Part shown: positions 1 to 8,307 of the stretch, piece by piece | Position numbering within the stretch: the first letter of the stretch is position 1 | Layout of the letters: every line of letters starts with the position of its first letter | Source: JBGTKH01 sp041744735 | Lineage (GTDB): Bacteria; Planctomycetota; Planctomycetia; Pirellulales; Pirellulaceae | Assembly: GCA_041744735.1 (NCBI GenBank) | Contig: JBGTKH010000617.1 | Span: 1-20,060 of the forward strand | Length of the DNA: 20,060 nt | Direction of reading: 5' to 3' | Made by a program: the position numbers and the translations under genes | Notes under the pieces: generated by a model | What the model saw: the letters and a program-made list of their open reading frames with translations, nothing else | Told to the model about the DNA's origin: nothing | Databases searched by the model: none

Positions 1-91
1 TAATCGTAAACGTGCCGACGGCGCCCAGCAGCAGGGCCAAAGAACAAAAAATGGCTGCCAGCGACTTGCCGGAAGGGTGACGTTGCCGCAT
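1..91 (-). CDS. N-terminus of a secreted or membrane protein, possibly ExbB/TolQ-like (partial)
   Basis: Thirty codons are visible before the window ends. They give MRQRHPSGK followed by a hydrophobic stretch (residues 11-30, with AIFCSLALLLGAVG), which is a signal peptide or first membrane segment. The ATG at 91 is preceded by GGAG six bases upstream on the minus strand, which supports this start. It lies about 100 bases downstream of the 344-aa TPR gene in the same direction, so it is probably the third gene of that operon. In planctomycetes, TPR genes of this kind are often followed by MotA/TolQ/ExbB proton-channel genes that begin with a signal peptide. That identity is inferred from context only, because no family-defining residues fall inside the window. 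Confidence 0.6.
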   Translation of the reverse strand, partial: MRQRHPSGKSLAAIFCSLALLLGAVGTFTI

Positions 92-195
92 GGTGGTCTC
101 CAAAAAGTAAAAGGTGAAAATTGTTTTAAAACTGTTTCGTAAAGTTCGATTGTAATATTCCCGACGGGGCGCGGTAAAGCACCTGCGCCGAGAAG

Positions 196-1230
196 TTATG
201 GTTGGCTGGCCCACATCGTGCCGCCGTAGCGATCCTTGAGCAAGTTGCGAGCCTGCACGGCACGGTCGGATTTGTTCACTTCGGTCCACAACCTACTTAG
301 GTGATACAGGGCCTCGGCGTGGGCGTCGCTGGCGCCGTAGAACAGGATGTCGGTGTGCAGGTAGGCCAGCAGTGCTTCCTTGGGTTGCTTCGAGGCCACA
401 TAACAGGTCCCCAGCGCGTTGTACGCTTTTCCGAATAGTTGCATGTCGCGAGGATCTTCCTTGGCGATGATCTCCTCGACGAGTTTGATCCCCTCTTGAG
501 GCTTGCCGGTCTCGGCCAGGCAAACAGCGCGGCCGATGTTGGCAAATACCTTTTGCTTCGTCGCCTCAGGCGTGGTGATGCTGGCGTTGGCCACCGTCTC
601 GTACTTCGTTAAGGCTTCCGGGAATTTCTTCTGAGCCAGTAACGATTGGGCCTCGAGTACTGCGGCCCGCATTTTATAATCGGGCCACGGGGCGGCGGCG
701 ATCTTGGCATATTCGGCTGCCGCGATGTCGGGCCGGCCAGCCGCCATGGCTAAGTCGCCGAACACCTCGACCGCTTCAAAATAATGGTAATTGCCCGAGT
801 TGGCGTCGATAAATGTCTTCAGAGCGCGGATGGCGAGGTTGCGGTCGCCTTGACCCGCCAGAGACATTTTGGCGGCGGCAAACGCTTTGTAGTATTCAAT
901 GTCCTGTTTGATGACCTCTCGAGTGACGGCGCCGATCTTGGCCATCTCCTGTCCGACTTCTTCGTAACGGCCGGCCTGAGCGGCTTCGCGGGCGCGTCGC
1001 AATTCGGCCGGGTCATCGCCATAGGAGACCCGCTTGATCTCATTCACCGGGATCGCGCGCTGAATTCCACTGACGTCGATCGTGACTTCGCTGGGGGACA
1101 TTTTCACGATCGTACCGTTGGTCGGCGTTCCTGCAGCGCCGTAGATTTGGTCGAATTGTGCCAACACGAACTGCGGGCTAAAAACGACGGCGAACGCAGC
1201 AAACGCAATCAATAAGCCGATTCTTTTCAT
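196..1230 (-). CDS. Periplasmic TPR-repeat protein (344 aa)
   Basis: The start was set at the ATG at 1230, not the longer frame to 1317, because AGGAG lies seven bases upstream and the first residues (MKRIGLLIAFAAFAVVFS, then AQFD) form a clear signal peptide. After it comes a short beta-rich segment (GTIVKMSPSEVTIDVSG...IKRVSY) resembling a small Sm- or KOW-like fold. The rest, about residues 75-340, is helical with TPR-like units such as FPEALTKYETVA, AYNALGTCYVASKQPKEAL and EALYHLSRLW. TPRs mount protein-protein contacts, so a scaffold role in the periplasm is likely. It lies 206 bases downstream of the large TPR gene and 104 bases before the next gene, all on the same strand, consistent with an envelope operon. 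The exact function is unknown. Confidence 0.8.
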   Translation of the reverse strand: MKRIGLLIAFAAFAVVFSPQFVLAQFDQIYGAAGTPTNGTIVKMSPSEVTIDVSGIQRAIPVNEIKRVSYGDDPAELRRAREAAQAGRYEEVGQEMAKIGAVTREVIKQDIEYYKAFAAAKMSLAGQGDRNLAIRALKTFIDANSGNYHYFEAVEVFGDLAMAAGRPDIAAAEYAKIAAAPWPDYKMRAAVLEAQSLLAQKKFPEALTKYETVANASITTPEATKQKVFANIGRAVCLAETGKPQEGIKLVEEIIAKEDPRDMQLFGKAYNALGTCYVASKQPKEALLAYLHTDILFYGASDAHAEALYHLSRLWTEVNKSDRAVQARNLLKDRYGGTMWASQP

Positions 1231-1383
1231 AGTAATCTCCTTTGTCAAATCACCCGAGCAGTTGTTTGCCAGCGGGATGTGTGTCTGAAATTTTGCATGA
1301 ACTTGGAGTGCGGTCATTCATCACCGCTTAGGGAGTTTTGAACGGGGAGAGCTTGGTTGTTGGTCCGGTCCTAAATTCCTAAA

Positions 1384-1401
1384 GCGGAAACGAGTTTCCG
1401 C
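1384..1401. repeat. Perfect palindrome GCGGAAAC-GA-GTTTCCGC
   Basis: The two 8-base arms are exact reverse complements with a 2-base loop. It lies between the large TPR gene (stop at 1437) and the smaller TPR gene (start at 1230). There is no T-run after it on the minus strand, so it is not a convincing rho-independent terminator. It looks like one more member of the window's intergenic palindrome population, and it could also form an mRNA hairpin between the two operon genes. Confidence 0.6.
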
Positions 1402-1436
1402 ACTCCATATCCAAAGTTTTGAAACGTCGGATTTCT

Positions 1437-4400
1437 CTAGCGTGCCGCCGGCGCGCTGGTGCGGGCCGGGGCAGGCGCCGACGTTGGCGTCGTAATGGGC
1501 TTGAGGCCCGTGGGCGTTTTGCCCAGCGCCTGTTGAACCTTCTTCATCAAATCGTTGTATTGCGGGACCCAAGTTTCCCCACCCATGTCCGGGTACAGGT
1601 TTTGGGTCATGTCGATGTCGCGTTCGGCGTACTCCATCAACTTTTTCAATTCGTCTTTGGATGGTTGACGCTTGGCCATGTTGTAGCGGGCGAGCGCCAA
1701 ATTATATCGCGCCTCGTGGAACACATCGCGATACTGCGAGTAGCGCGCCGTGATCTGTGCCAGACGCCCCCAGCCCCAAATGATGTTCTTGCCGCCCGCG
1801 TCGGGCTTGGCGCCCTTCATGGCTCGGTCGTAGAGCACGTTGAATCCATCCTGCTGTGAATCGGCGTACTGCTGATAGGTCTTGGCCGCTTCGACCTGCA
1901 CGTTTAACATCATGTTGTTGGCCGTCAAGACCTCCGTGAACATCGTGATCGCCTCGTTGTATTGGCCAGTCTTTCGCAGGGCCATCGCCATTCGCATTTG
2001 AACTTGGATCTTCAAATCCGGCGGGTCAAACGTCTTTACTTGCGTAAGAATTCGATTGTAGGTGTCAACCGCCTTGCCGTAGTACTTCGCCGCCTCCGGT
2101 GTCATGGCGCCGCCGCCGGTGTCGAAGCTCTCGCCCATCCCGTAGAACGTTTCGGCGACCCAATTGAGCACGTTCAGTTCCGTGGCACCCGAGCCGACCT
2201 GATCCAAAAACGTTTCAAATCCTTTGGAGAGAGCCTTCTTGGCGTCGGGCTTTTCAATCAAGTCCATCTGCTGTTTCAAGTCGCGAGCCAAGCTGATGTA
2301 AATTGCAATCAGCTTTTGCTGCTCTTCCGGCGTCGAGCCGACCGTCGTCTTCAACGCATCCATTACGCCCTTGGCCTTAGCAATGACCGCGTCGCTGTTT
2401 TGAGCCGTGGCCAGAGAAGCGATGTAGCCGCGCAACGCGGTCTTGTACGTTTCCGCAGCAAAGCCTTCCTTGGTGGTCGCGGCATGCTTGCTATTGACCA
2501 GCGTCAGAGCGCCGATCTTTTCGTCTTCCAGCAGCGCGACGGCTTTGTCGGCTTGATCGGTGTCGACGTAGATTTGACCGAGCGACAACACAGCCGTGGC
2601 CATGGTGCTGTCGATCGTGCCCGTGTCGCGCATGCGGCCGATGCCGTCCGACAGAGTTTGTTGAGCGCGATTCTTCAGTTCGTCCATGCGCGTGCGTTCG
2701 CTAGTTAGCCGTTCGCGTTCGGCTGCCAGATCCACGCCGCTCGGCGCGCCTTCGATTTCCCACTTGCGAATGTCGGCGTCCAGGTTCCGCACGTCTTGCA
2801 TGCCGCGCAGATAGACGCCCCACATTGCTTGGCCGGTCTTCAACTCCGCCTCGCCCCGCGCCGCAGAATCGGCCGGGATCTTGACCAGATACTGCTGAGC
2901 CTCGTCCAGTTTGCCTTCGCGGATCATGAACGGGATCAGGGTATTGAGAGCCTCGACCGCTTCCGGCTGATCGGGCCACGTGCGCGTGATGTAATCGGCA
3001 ACTCCGACGATGCGGTTGGTCTCGAAGCCGGTCATGGCCGACAGAAATGCATTGCGATCGATGCTGCCGTCTTCGGCGGAAACGGCCGGAGCCAGCGTGG
3101 CCCGTTGTCCGTCCGATGCCTTCTCCAATTCCGCGCTGGAAATGATCCCGTCGCCGTCGGTGTCAAGCTGCGTGAACACGTCCTTCGCGTTGTCCTGGAT
3201 TTCCTTGTACAGCTTTAGATAGCAGGCCATGGCGATCTTCGCACTCTGCCGGGCACCGCCGCTTTGCGGATAACGCTGAGCGATGAACTCGCCCATCACC
3301 GCCGAGTCATAGAACTGATTCTGCACATAGTACAAGTAACAAAGGAAGTACTGTACGACGTTGATCTCTTCCACGTCCGTATCGCTGGTAGCCAATTTCA
3401 GCGCCAATTGGAAGTAGTGCAGCGCTTGATTGGGTGCCGTCTCCATCAGCTTCTGAGCATCGGCCAATTGCTTCTCGTATTCCGCTTTCACGGTCGCGTC
3501 GGTTTCTTTCGCAATACGACCGGGCAGCGACGAAATCGCGACACTGGCGGTTTGCATCGCTTCGAGAGCGTCCTTGCCCGCTTGCTTGGCATCGGCGAAC
3601 GTCTTTGGATCGACCGATTTGTCAGAAGGCGTGGTGGAAACTCCAATCAGCGCGAGAAATTCTCTTGCTTGGTCCTGGTAATCACTTGGCAGGCCCGCAA
3701 CATCCGTGGCCAGCTTCCTGGCTTGGTTCATCCCCGCAGTAATTTGCGTGCGATTCGCCTTCTCGTCTTTCTTCGTCAAATCGTCCGCCAGCAACTTGTT
3801 GGCCCGCGCTAGCGAAAGTTTCAAGTACAGCCAGTCAGTTTCACGAGCCTCGTTGGTATTGGCCGAATCAACCATTGGTCCGACCTTGGCGATGGCTTCG
3901 GCGTATTTGTTCTGCGACGGGTCGAGCCAGCAATCCACAGCCAACACCAGCGTCTTCAGCTTCAGCGCGCGGAAGGCCTCAGGCTGATCCGGCTGCTCGA
4001 GCAAGTCCGTGAAATAGCTGAGCGCCTCTTTGTGGTCCTTCAATCGCAGGTAGCAGCGGCCCTGATACAGGCGCGCGTATAAACCGGCCAACCGCGTGCG
4101 ATATTTTTCGTAGATGTCCTTGTACTTGGCCGCGGCCTCGGTGAGTAACGTCTTGTACTCTTCTGAACCTTCGACCACCGTATCGGCCGTCTCTTCCCGG
4201 ATCGCGGCGCTCAGCAACTGGGCCTGCAAATACTCGGCCCGCAATGCGTCGCGCGTCTCGATCAACGCGGCGTCGGCTTTCGGGTCGAGCACGGGTTTGA
4301 TGGCTTGCAGCTTGGTTTTCAGCGACTCCTCCGCAGCTTGGAACAGTTTAAACGCCTCGTCGTACATGCCACGCGCCTGCTTGAGCATGTCCGACTTCTG

Positions 4401-4826
4401 CGCGCCGCTCATGTTCTTGCTGCGTTCGACGTTCATCCGCGCCCGTTCAACCAGCAGGTTGCCCAATTGATTGTTGGCAGCGGTGATTAGCGGATGCGTG
4501 GCCCGCTCGGTCATGAACCGCTTGAGCAGCGCGTTGGCTTCGTCGAGCTGCTTCTCGCGGATGCCCAGATCGCGCTGGTAGCGGGCGCCGTTCACCAACG
4601 TCACGCCCTTTTCGTACAGCACCGTTTCCTTAAACTGCGCCGGAGCCAACGGGCTCTTTTCCATTTGGTCCAGGTATTCGAGTGCCGTGTCGTAGTAGCC
4701 GCGTTCGCGCAGCCCTTCCAAAAACTCGCGGCACGGTTCAACAGCACCGCTGAACTGCGCCGTGGTGGTCAGGCACGCGAAGATGCATGCCGCCAAGAGT
4801 ATCCGGGAAGAGGAAAATCTGGTCAT
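1437..4826 (-). CDS. Large periplasmic TPR protein with an embedded EF-hand (1129 aa)
   Basis: The ATG at 4826 was chosen over 4862 because GAGGA lies about seven bases upstream and it opens a signal peptide (MTRFSSSRILLAACIFACL, cleavage probably near TTAQFSGA). The mature protein is almost entirely helical with many degenerate TPR units, for example CREFLEGLRERGYYDTALEYL, ALSYFTDLLEQP and AITMFTEVLTANN. Residues 555-566 (DTDGDGIISSAE) form a textbook EF-hand calcium loop, followed by a weaker second unit (AEDGSIDRNAFLSAM). The C-terminus is Pro/Ala-rich (TPTSAPAPARTSAPAAR), like a linker. It is the first gene of the 4826-to-1 minus operon, and a weak -10-like TATAGT lies at 5037-5042. A scaffold partnering an ExbB-type motor is plausible but inferred. 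Confidence 0.8.
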   Translation of the reverse strand: MTRFSSSRILLAACIFACLTTTAQFSGAVEPCREFLEGLRERGYYDTALEYLDQMEKSPLAPAQFKETVLYEKGVTLVNGARYQRDLGIREKQLDEANALLKRFMTERATHPLITAANNQLGNLLVERARMNVERSKNMSGAQKSDMLKQARGMYDEAFKLFQAAEESLKTKLQAIKPVLDPKADAALIETRDALRAEYLQAQLLSAAIREETADTVVEGSEEYKTLLTEAAAKYKDIYEKYRTRLAGLYARLYQGRCYLRLKDHKEALSYFTDLLEQPDQPEAFRALKLKTLVLAVDCWLDPSQNKYAEAIAKVGPMVDSANTNEARETDWLYLKLSLARANKLLADDLTKKDEKANRTQITAGMNQARKLATDVAGLPSDYQDQAREFLALIGVSTTPSDKSVDPKTFADAKQAGKDALEAMQTASVAISSLPGRIAKETDATVKAEYEKQLADAQKLMETAPNQALHYFQLALKLATSDTDVEEINVVQYFLCYLYYVQNQFYDSAVMGEFIAQRYPQSGGARQSAKIAMACYLKLYKEIQDNAKDVFTQLDTDGDGIISSAELEKASDGQRATLAPAVSAEDGSIDRNAFLSAMTGFETNRIVGVADYITRTWPDQPEAVEALNTLIPFMIREGKLDEAQQYLVKIPADSAARGEAELKTGQAMWGVYLRGMQDVRNLDADIRKWEIEGAPSGVDLAAERERLTSERTRMDELKNRAQQTLSDGIGRMRDTGTIDSTMATAVLSLGQIYVDTDQADKAVALLEDEKIGALTLVNSKHAATTKEGFAAETYKTALRGYIASLATAQNSDAVIAKAKGVMDALKTTVGSTPEEQQKLIAIYISLARDLKQQMDLIEKPDAKKALSKGFETFLDQVGSGATELNVLNWVAETFYGMGESFDTGGGAMTPEAAKYYGKAVDTYNRILTQVKTFDPPDLKIQVQMRMAMALRKTGQYNEAITMFTEVLTANNMMLNVQVEAAKTYQQYADSQQDGFNVLYDRAMKGAKPDAGGKNIIWGWGRLAQITARYSQYRDVFHEARYNLALARYNMAKRQPSKDELKKLMEYAERDIDMTQNLYPDMGGETWVPQYNDLMKKVQQALGKTPTGLKPITTPTSAPAPARTSAPAAR

Positions 4827-5112
4827 TGTTCCGTCCTCGATCAAGTTACCGTCCGCCGCCATGCAACCTGCGGCCGAGGCGATGTGGTTGTTCCGAACCG
4901 ACTTTGTTTATGAACGCCAAACTGCGGCCATCGAATGACGGCTGCGTTGTTTTGCTTTGCTACCTCACCATCGACCCGCGCCGCACAGTTGTGGTAGTGC
5001 TCGAAGTGAAAACTTGCTCATCTCTGTTCCGTACAGACTATAAAGTACACACTGCCGTAGCAACCGTCTATCAACTAGTCGAGATTCCAACCGAATTTTA
5101 TTCGCGGCCTGC

Positions 5113-7245
5113 TCAATTTCGGCCGCGCCCGGTTCGCACCCCTTCGAGCTGCTCGACCAACGACAAAAAACGCTGAAAATCCGGCCGGTCGGCCAGTTGC
5201 CAATTCACTTGATCCGCCATTTCTAGGACCGCCTGCAAGCTGCGCGACTTGGCGGTGGTGAACGGCGACTGGCGGAGAATCTCCGCCGTTTCCGCGGCCA
5301 ACGCAGCCATCTGCAGCGACAACGGCGATTCGGACCACGACGGCGCGAATTGCAGGCGGCTGATACGCTGCCGCACGCGCATAATCTCGCCCGTGCTGGG
5401 GTCTCGCCAAGTGACCTCTGCCACGGCCACATCGTCTTCCGAGTTCGGCTTGAGCCAGACCTCGTACATCGCCGACGCGGCTTCGCGGCAGCGCAGGTCC
5501 GTCTCGACCGTTGCAATCGTCAAATCCGTCAGCGTCGTCGCCTCGTGGCCGAACAAGCGGTACGCGGCCACGGCCTGCGGATTGAAGGTGACCGCCACAT
5601 GCGCGTCGGCCGCCACGATGGGCGACTGGCCCGTTAACGTTTCGACCAGCGACCAACGAATTTGTTCCGCCGTCTGCGCCGGACGTACGCTGCCCTGGCC
5701 CGCCGCGGCCAACTGTGCCAGCATCGGATCGGACGTTTGCTGGTCGCCAAGATCGAGCACGGTCATGCGCAATCCCGCGCCGGCGGCCATCGCTAAAAGT
5801 TCGCAAAGCTGCGTCGCTGTTTGCTCGGGCATCACGGCGCGGCCGTCGGTGATAAGGACCAGTCGCCGGGCAAGCCGCGCGTCGGTTGTCCCATCGACAG
5901 CCACGGAGACCGCCTGCTGCAAACCGGCACTGATGTTCGTGCCGCCGCCGGCATGCAGTGCGTCGATGCCGGCCAGCACTTGATCCGCGTGCTCGCGGCC
6001 GGCGTTTTCCACCATCTGCACGATCTCTTCGTTGAACACAACCAGCGACAAGCGGTCGCGCGGTCCCAGGTGGTCGAATAATTGTCGCAGCGCCCGCTGC
6101 GTCATCTCCAATCGTCCACCCCAACGCATGCTGGACGAAACATCCAGTGCCACCGTCACGTGCGTGGCCGGCAGTTTTCGCGCGGGCAAGTCGCCGGCTT
6201 GCACGCCGATTTGCAACAGGCCGCCGCCTTGTGCACCTTGTGGCCGGCTAAACACCGATGGCCCGGCCGCCGTGCGAATTCCCAAACGCCCGGACTGTGG
6301 CAATGGAAATTGATAATCCATCGCCGCTAAGAAATCCTCGACGCGAATCTCTTCGGACGCCGGCAGCCGTTGCTCGAACGCGCGACGCACGGTCAAGTCA
6401 TAACTTGCGGTGCTCGTCGAGAGCGGCGCGGGGGACACGCGCAGTGACTGGTCCAAGTCCGGAAACACTTGCGGATGCACGCCGTGCAAAAGCAAGAAGC
6501 GGCGATCGTACGCGCGAACCAGCGGCGGCGGTACTCCGCGCGACACCGGCAGCAGCGTCGTTTCCAACTCCGGCAACTCGTCGTCCGCACGATGCGGTGC
6601 ACCCAACGGCCCCCAGCGCAACAACCAGATATTGTCCCCAACGTGCAATCCCGACTGAACGGCCGCGATGAATTGTCCCGCCGGTCCCCTCGCCAACTGG
6701 TAATCCAAGTTCACCAGCCGCACGTTTTCTACCGGCGCAGTAGAAGCCACAGCGTAGATGGGCTCTGGATCAGGCACGTCGATTTGCTCAACCTCTGCGA
6801 AGCTTACTGAGGTATCGCTGGCTTCGATCTCAATCGGCCCGTCGTAAATCACGACCATCGTGTCACGATGCTCGACTGGGCGCATCGACGCGAGGATGGC
6901 AGAAAGTGCAGAGAAATACGCACCACCGACCAGCAGCATTAGTGACGCCGCGATCGCCAATCGTCCGAACTGCGACCGGCGACGAACCTGCGCGATTATC
7001 CGCAGCCGCGTTAACAGTCCCCACGGCAATTCAACGTTGCGCAGCGTCTGATCGACCTGCTCGTCCGCTACTCGCTGTTGGATGTCGCCGACCAGTCCCG
7101 CACGCACACTCACGCGGCGCAACTGCTCATCCAATTGCTCGTCACTCCACGATCCCAAGTCGCGCACGCGCGCTATCAGCCCGTCGGGCAGCGGCACGTC
7201 CCGCAACTGGGAATCGAGCAGATGATCGGAATCGTGTCGGGCCAT
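5113..7245 (-). CDS. YfbK-like von Willebrand factor A protein, membrane anchored, possible anti-sigma (710 aa)
   Basis: Residues 1-92 are charged and carry three similar units, LRDVPLPDGLIARVR, LRRVSVRAGLVGDIQ and LRNVELPWGLLTRLR. One membrane helix follows at about 94-118. Next is a YfbK-type N-domain (STASYDLTVRRAFEQRLPA, RVEDFLAAMDYQFPLP), then a vWA domain with an intact metal site: D368-V-S-S-S, T436 in GGTNIS and D467 in LITDG. A YfbK-type C-terminal region follows (FNPQAVAAYRLFGHE). The sigma-factor gene lies directly upstream on the same strand, 96 bases away. A cytoplasmic domain plus one helix encoded after an ECF sigma gene suggests an anti-sigma arrangement with an outside sensor, but no ZAS motif is seen. 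No Shine-Dalgarno precedes the ATG, so the start is moderately sure. Confidence 0.85.
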   Translation of the reverse strand: MARHDSDHLLDSQLRDVPLPDGLIARVRDLGSWSDEQLDEQLRRVSVRAGLVGDIQQRVADEQVDQTLRNVELPWGLLTRLRIIAQVRRRSQFGRLAIAASLMLLVGGAYFSALSAILASMRPVEHRDTMVVIYDGPIEIEASDTSVSFAEVEQIDVPDPEPIYAVASTAPVENVRLVNLDYQLARGPAGQFIAAVQSGLHVGDNIWLLRWGPLGAPHRADDELPELETTLLPVSRGVPPPLVRAYDRRFLLLHGVHPQVFPDLDQSLRVSPAPLSTSTASYDLTVRRAFEQRLPASEEIRVEDFLAAMDYQFPLPQSGRLGIRTAAGPSVFSRPQGAQGGGLLQIGVQAGDLPARKLPATHVTVALDVSSSMRWGGRLEMTQRALRQLFDHLGPRDRLSLVVFNEEIVQMVENAGREHADQVLAGIDALHAGGGTNISAGLQQAVSVAVDGTTDARLARRLVLITDGRAVMPEQTATQLCELLAMAAGAGLRMTVLDLGDQQTSDPMLAQLAAAGQGSVRPAQTAEQIRWSLVETLTGQSPIVAADAHVAVTFNPQAVAAYRLFGHEATTLTDLTIATVETDLRCREAASAMYEVWLKPNSEDDVAVAEVTWRDPSTGEIMRVRQRISRLQFAPSWSESPLSLQMAALAAETAEILRQSPFTTAKSRSLQAVLEMADQVNWQLADRPDFQRFLSLVEQLEGVRTGRGRN

Positions 7246-7272
7246 GCGTTATCGTTATTTCTTCGTCTTTCC

Positions 7273-7334
7273 GTAGGACGGATTGCCAACCCGTCCCATA
7301 CGATCAAAGAGGACGGATTAGCAATCCGTCCTAC
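7273..7334. repeat. REPIN-like inverted pair of GTAG palindromes
   Basis: The element begins GTAGGACGGATTGCC and ends GCAATCCGTCCTAC. The right half forms a perfect hairpin (GGACGGATT, AGC, AATCCGTCC), and the left half is a slightly decayed inverted copy ending CCCGTCC. GTAG at one foot and CTAC at the other match the layout of paired REP sequences (REPINs) known from other bacteria. It fills most of the 96-base gap between the sigma-factor gene and the vWA gene, so it would lie in their joint transcript and could uncouple their translation. Confidence 0.75.
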
Positions 7335-7341
7335 TGGGCGA

Positions 7342-7845
7342 TCACATACTCTTGGCTGCCACTAACAGGTACTCGCGCAATCTCTGGCGGGCTCGGCTGA
7401 CGCGCGACAGGACCGTTCCCAGCGGAACGTCCAATAGGTCGGCGGCTTCTTGGTGGGTCAAATCGGCCACGACTACCAGCAGCAGCGTCTCGCGCAGCTC
7501 GACGGGCAGCCGGTCCAAGGCATGTTGCATTTCGTCCGTGTACTCGTTGGCCAGCGGGTCGTGCCCCTCGACACTCACGTCCAGCGGCGTGTCGCCCGGC
7601 AGCACGCTGGGCGGCCGCCGCTTTCGCCAACGGTCCACCACCCGGCGACGCAAGATCGCCGCCAGCCAAGCACGATCGCCGCGCCCGCTCTGGTACCGCT
7701 GGCGGCTTCCCCACGCGGAACGAAACGCTTCCTGTACCATGTCCTCGGCCTCGTGCCGATCGCCTATCATGCGATAGGCCATACGGTACAAAGCAGGAGC
7801 ATGGTCCTCGACCAGCGCGTTAAATTCCGCCTGTGTAAGCGCCAA
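7342..7845 (-). CDS. ECF-type RNA polymerase sigma factor (167 aa)
   Basis: This is a two-domain sigma-70 family protein. Region 2 spans about residues 11-77, with ALYRMAYRMIGDRHEAEDMVQEAF and RAWLAAILRRRVVDRWRKR typical of core-polymerase binding and -10 recognition. Region 4 spans about 105-157, with DRLPVELRETLLLVVVADLTHQ, then EAADLLDVPLGTVLSRVSRAR, the helix-turn-helix that reads the -35. There is no extra C-terminal domain, as is usual for ECF sigmas. The start given is TTG; the frame stays open further upstream without an ATG, and the Shine-Dalgarno is weak (GAAAGG), so the true N-terminus could differ by a few residues. The vWA gene follows on the same strand and is the likely regulator or output. 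Direct target promoters are not identifiable here. Confidence 0.9.
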   Translation of the reverse strand: MALTQAEFNALVEDHAPALYRMAYRMIGDRHEAEDMVQEAFRSAWGSRQRYQSGRGDRAWLAAILRRRVVDRWRKRRPPSVLPGDTPLDVSVEGHDPLANEYTDEMQHALDRLPVELRETLLLVVVADLTHQEAADLLDVPLGTVLSRVSRARQRLREYLLVAAKSM

Positions 7846-8175
7846 GGCCAGCCTTTCATCAGCGGTTGCCGGCCGGGCCGGCAGTCGACTCGTACCTGTC
7901 AGGTAATCCTGCTTTCGCGGCTGCGGGCGGGCATTATTCCCCAGCCCCGCAACGCCTCGTGCGTAGCCGCCGCAAGCCGTTCCCTCGCCACGACATGCAA
8001 CGGCTCGCTGGTGCGCGGCACAGAATGCACCTTCCTCCCTTCGATCCTAACCATGCAGTGCGGCGCTTGGCAAGCATCGGGCGTTGCGATCGCATGGGAT
8101 CGCATGGGATCGTCGTAGCGGAACTCATAAGAGTTCCGAAGTTTCACAACTTCGGCTACCGATGGAACGAGGCCC
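7846..8175. other. Gene-free stretch upstream of the sigma-factor gene
   Basis: About 330 bases without a convincing gene. It should hold the promoter of the sigma-factor gene, but I cannot pick one with confidence. At 8088-8112 the ten-base unit GATCGCATGG is repeated twice plus a partial third copy. At 8115-8159 there is a GTAG/CTAC palindrome, listed separately. Several frames stay open through the region on both strands, but none has a ribosome site or recognisable protein features. Confidence 0.5.
8115..8159. repeat. REPIN-like element with GTAG/CTAC feet
   Basis: The element reads as two back-to-back hairpins. The left one is GTAG followed by CGGAACTC, AT, AAGAGTTCCG. The right one, read on the minus strand, is GTAG followed by CCGAAGTT, GTG, AAACTTCGG. 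Both halves therefore have GTAG at the foot of a stem, the REP architecture. It is closely related in sequence to the element at 9121-9201. It is intergenic, in the leader region of the sigma-factor gene. Confidence 0.75.
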
Positions 8176-8307
8176 CTAGTGCTTTGTCAATGCTCAGTTT
8201 GGGGTCGGCAGGTTACGTGGCGTAAGCTTCCAGCTTGCGTTTAATGGTGGAAATTGTGTTGGCAAGCAGGATGCTTACCCCACTTTTCAGCTTTGACGAA
8301 GCACTAG
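8176..8307. mobile_element. CTAG-bounded palindromic element, copy A (132 bp)
   Basis: Both ends begin CTAGTGCTT(T/C)GTCAA when read inward, so the element has terminal inverted repeats of about 19 bases with two mismatches. CTAG is present at each edge and may be a target duplication. The core has an imperfect inverted repeat: GTAAGCTTCCAGCTTGC on the left and GCAAGCAGGATGCTTAC on the right (15 of 17 match). The same core occurs inverted in the copy at 13741-13873. It has no coding capacity, so it is MITE-like and would need a transposase from elsewhere. The right-hand CTAG contains the TAG stop of the SDR gene. Confidence 0.8.

Noticed and set aside
1384..1401. Rho-independent terminator between the two TPR genes
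   Set aside because: The stem is perfect but no T-run follows on the minus strand, and the genes appear to be in one operon.
1962..2708. Long plus-strand open frame opposite the large TPR gene
   Set aside because: It has no ribosome site and an Arg/His/Leu-rich composition, and it is the complement of a well-supported gene in GC-rich DNA.
4863..5112. Possible small gene between the TPR and vWA genes
   Set aside because: The plus-strand frame here lacks a ribosome site and protein-like composition. The stretch more likely holds the promoter of the TPR operon.
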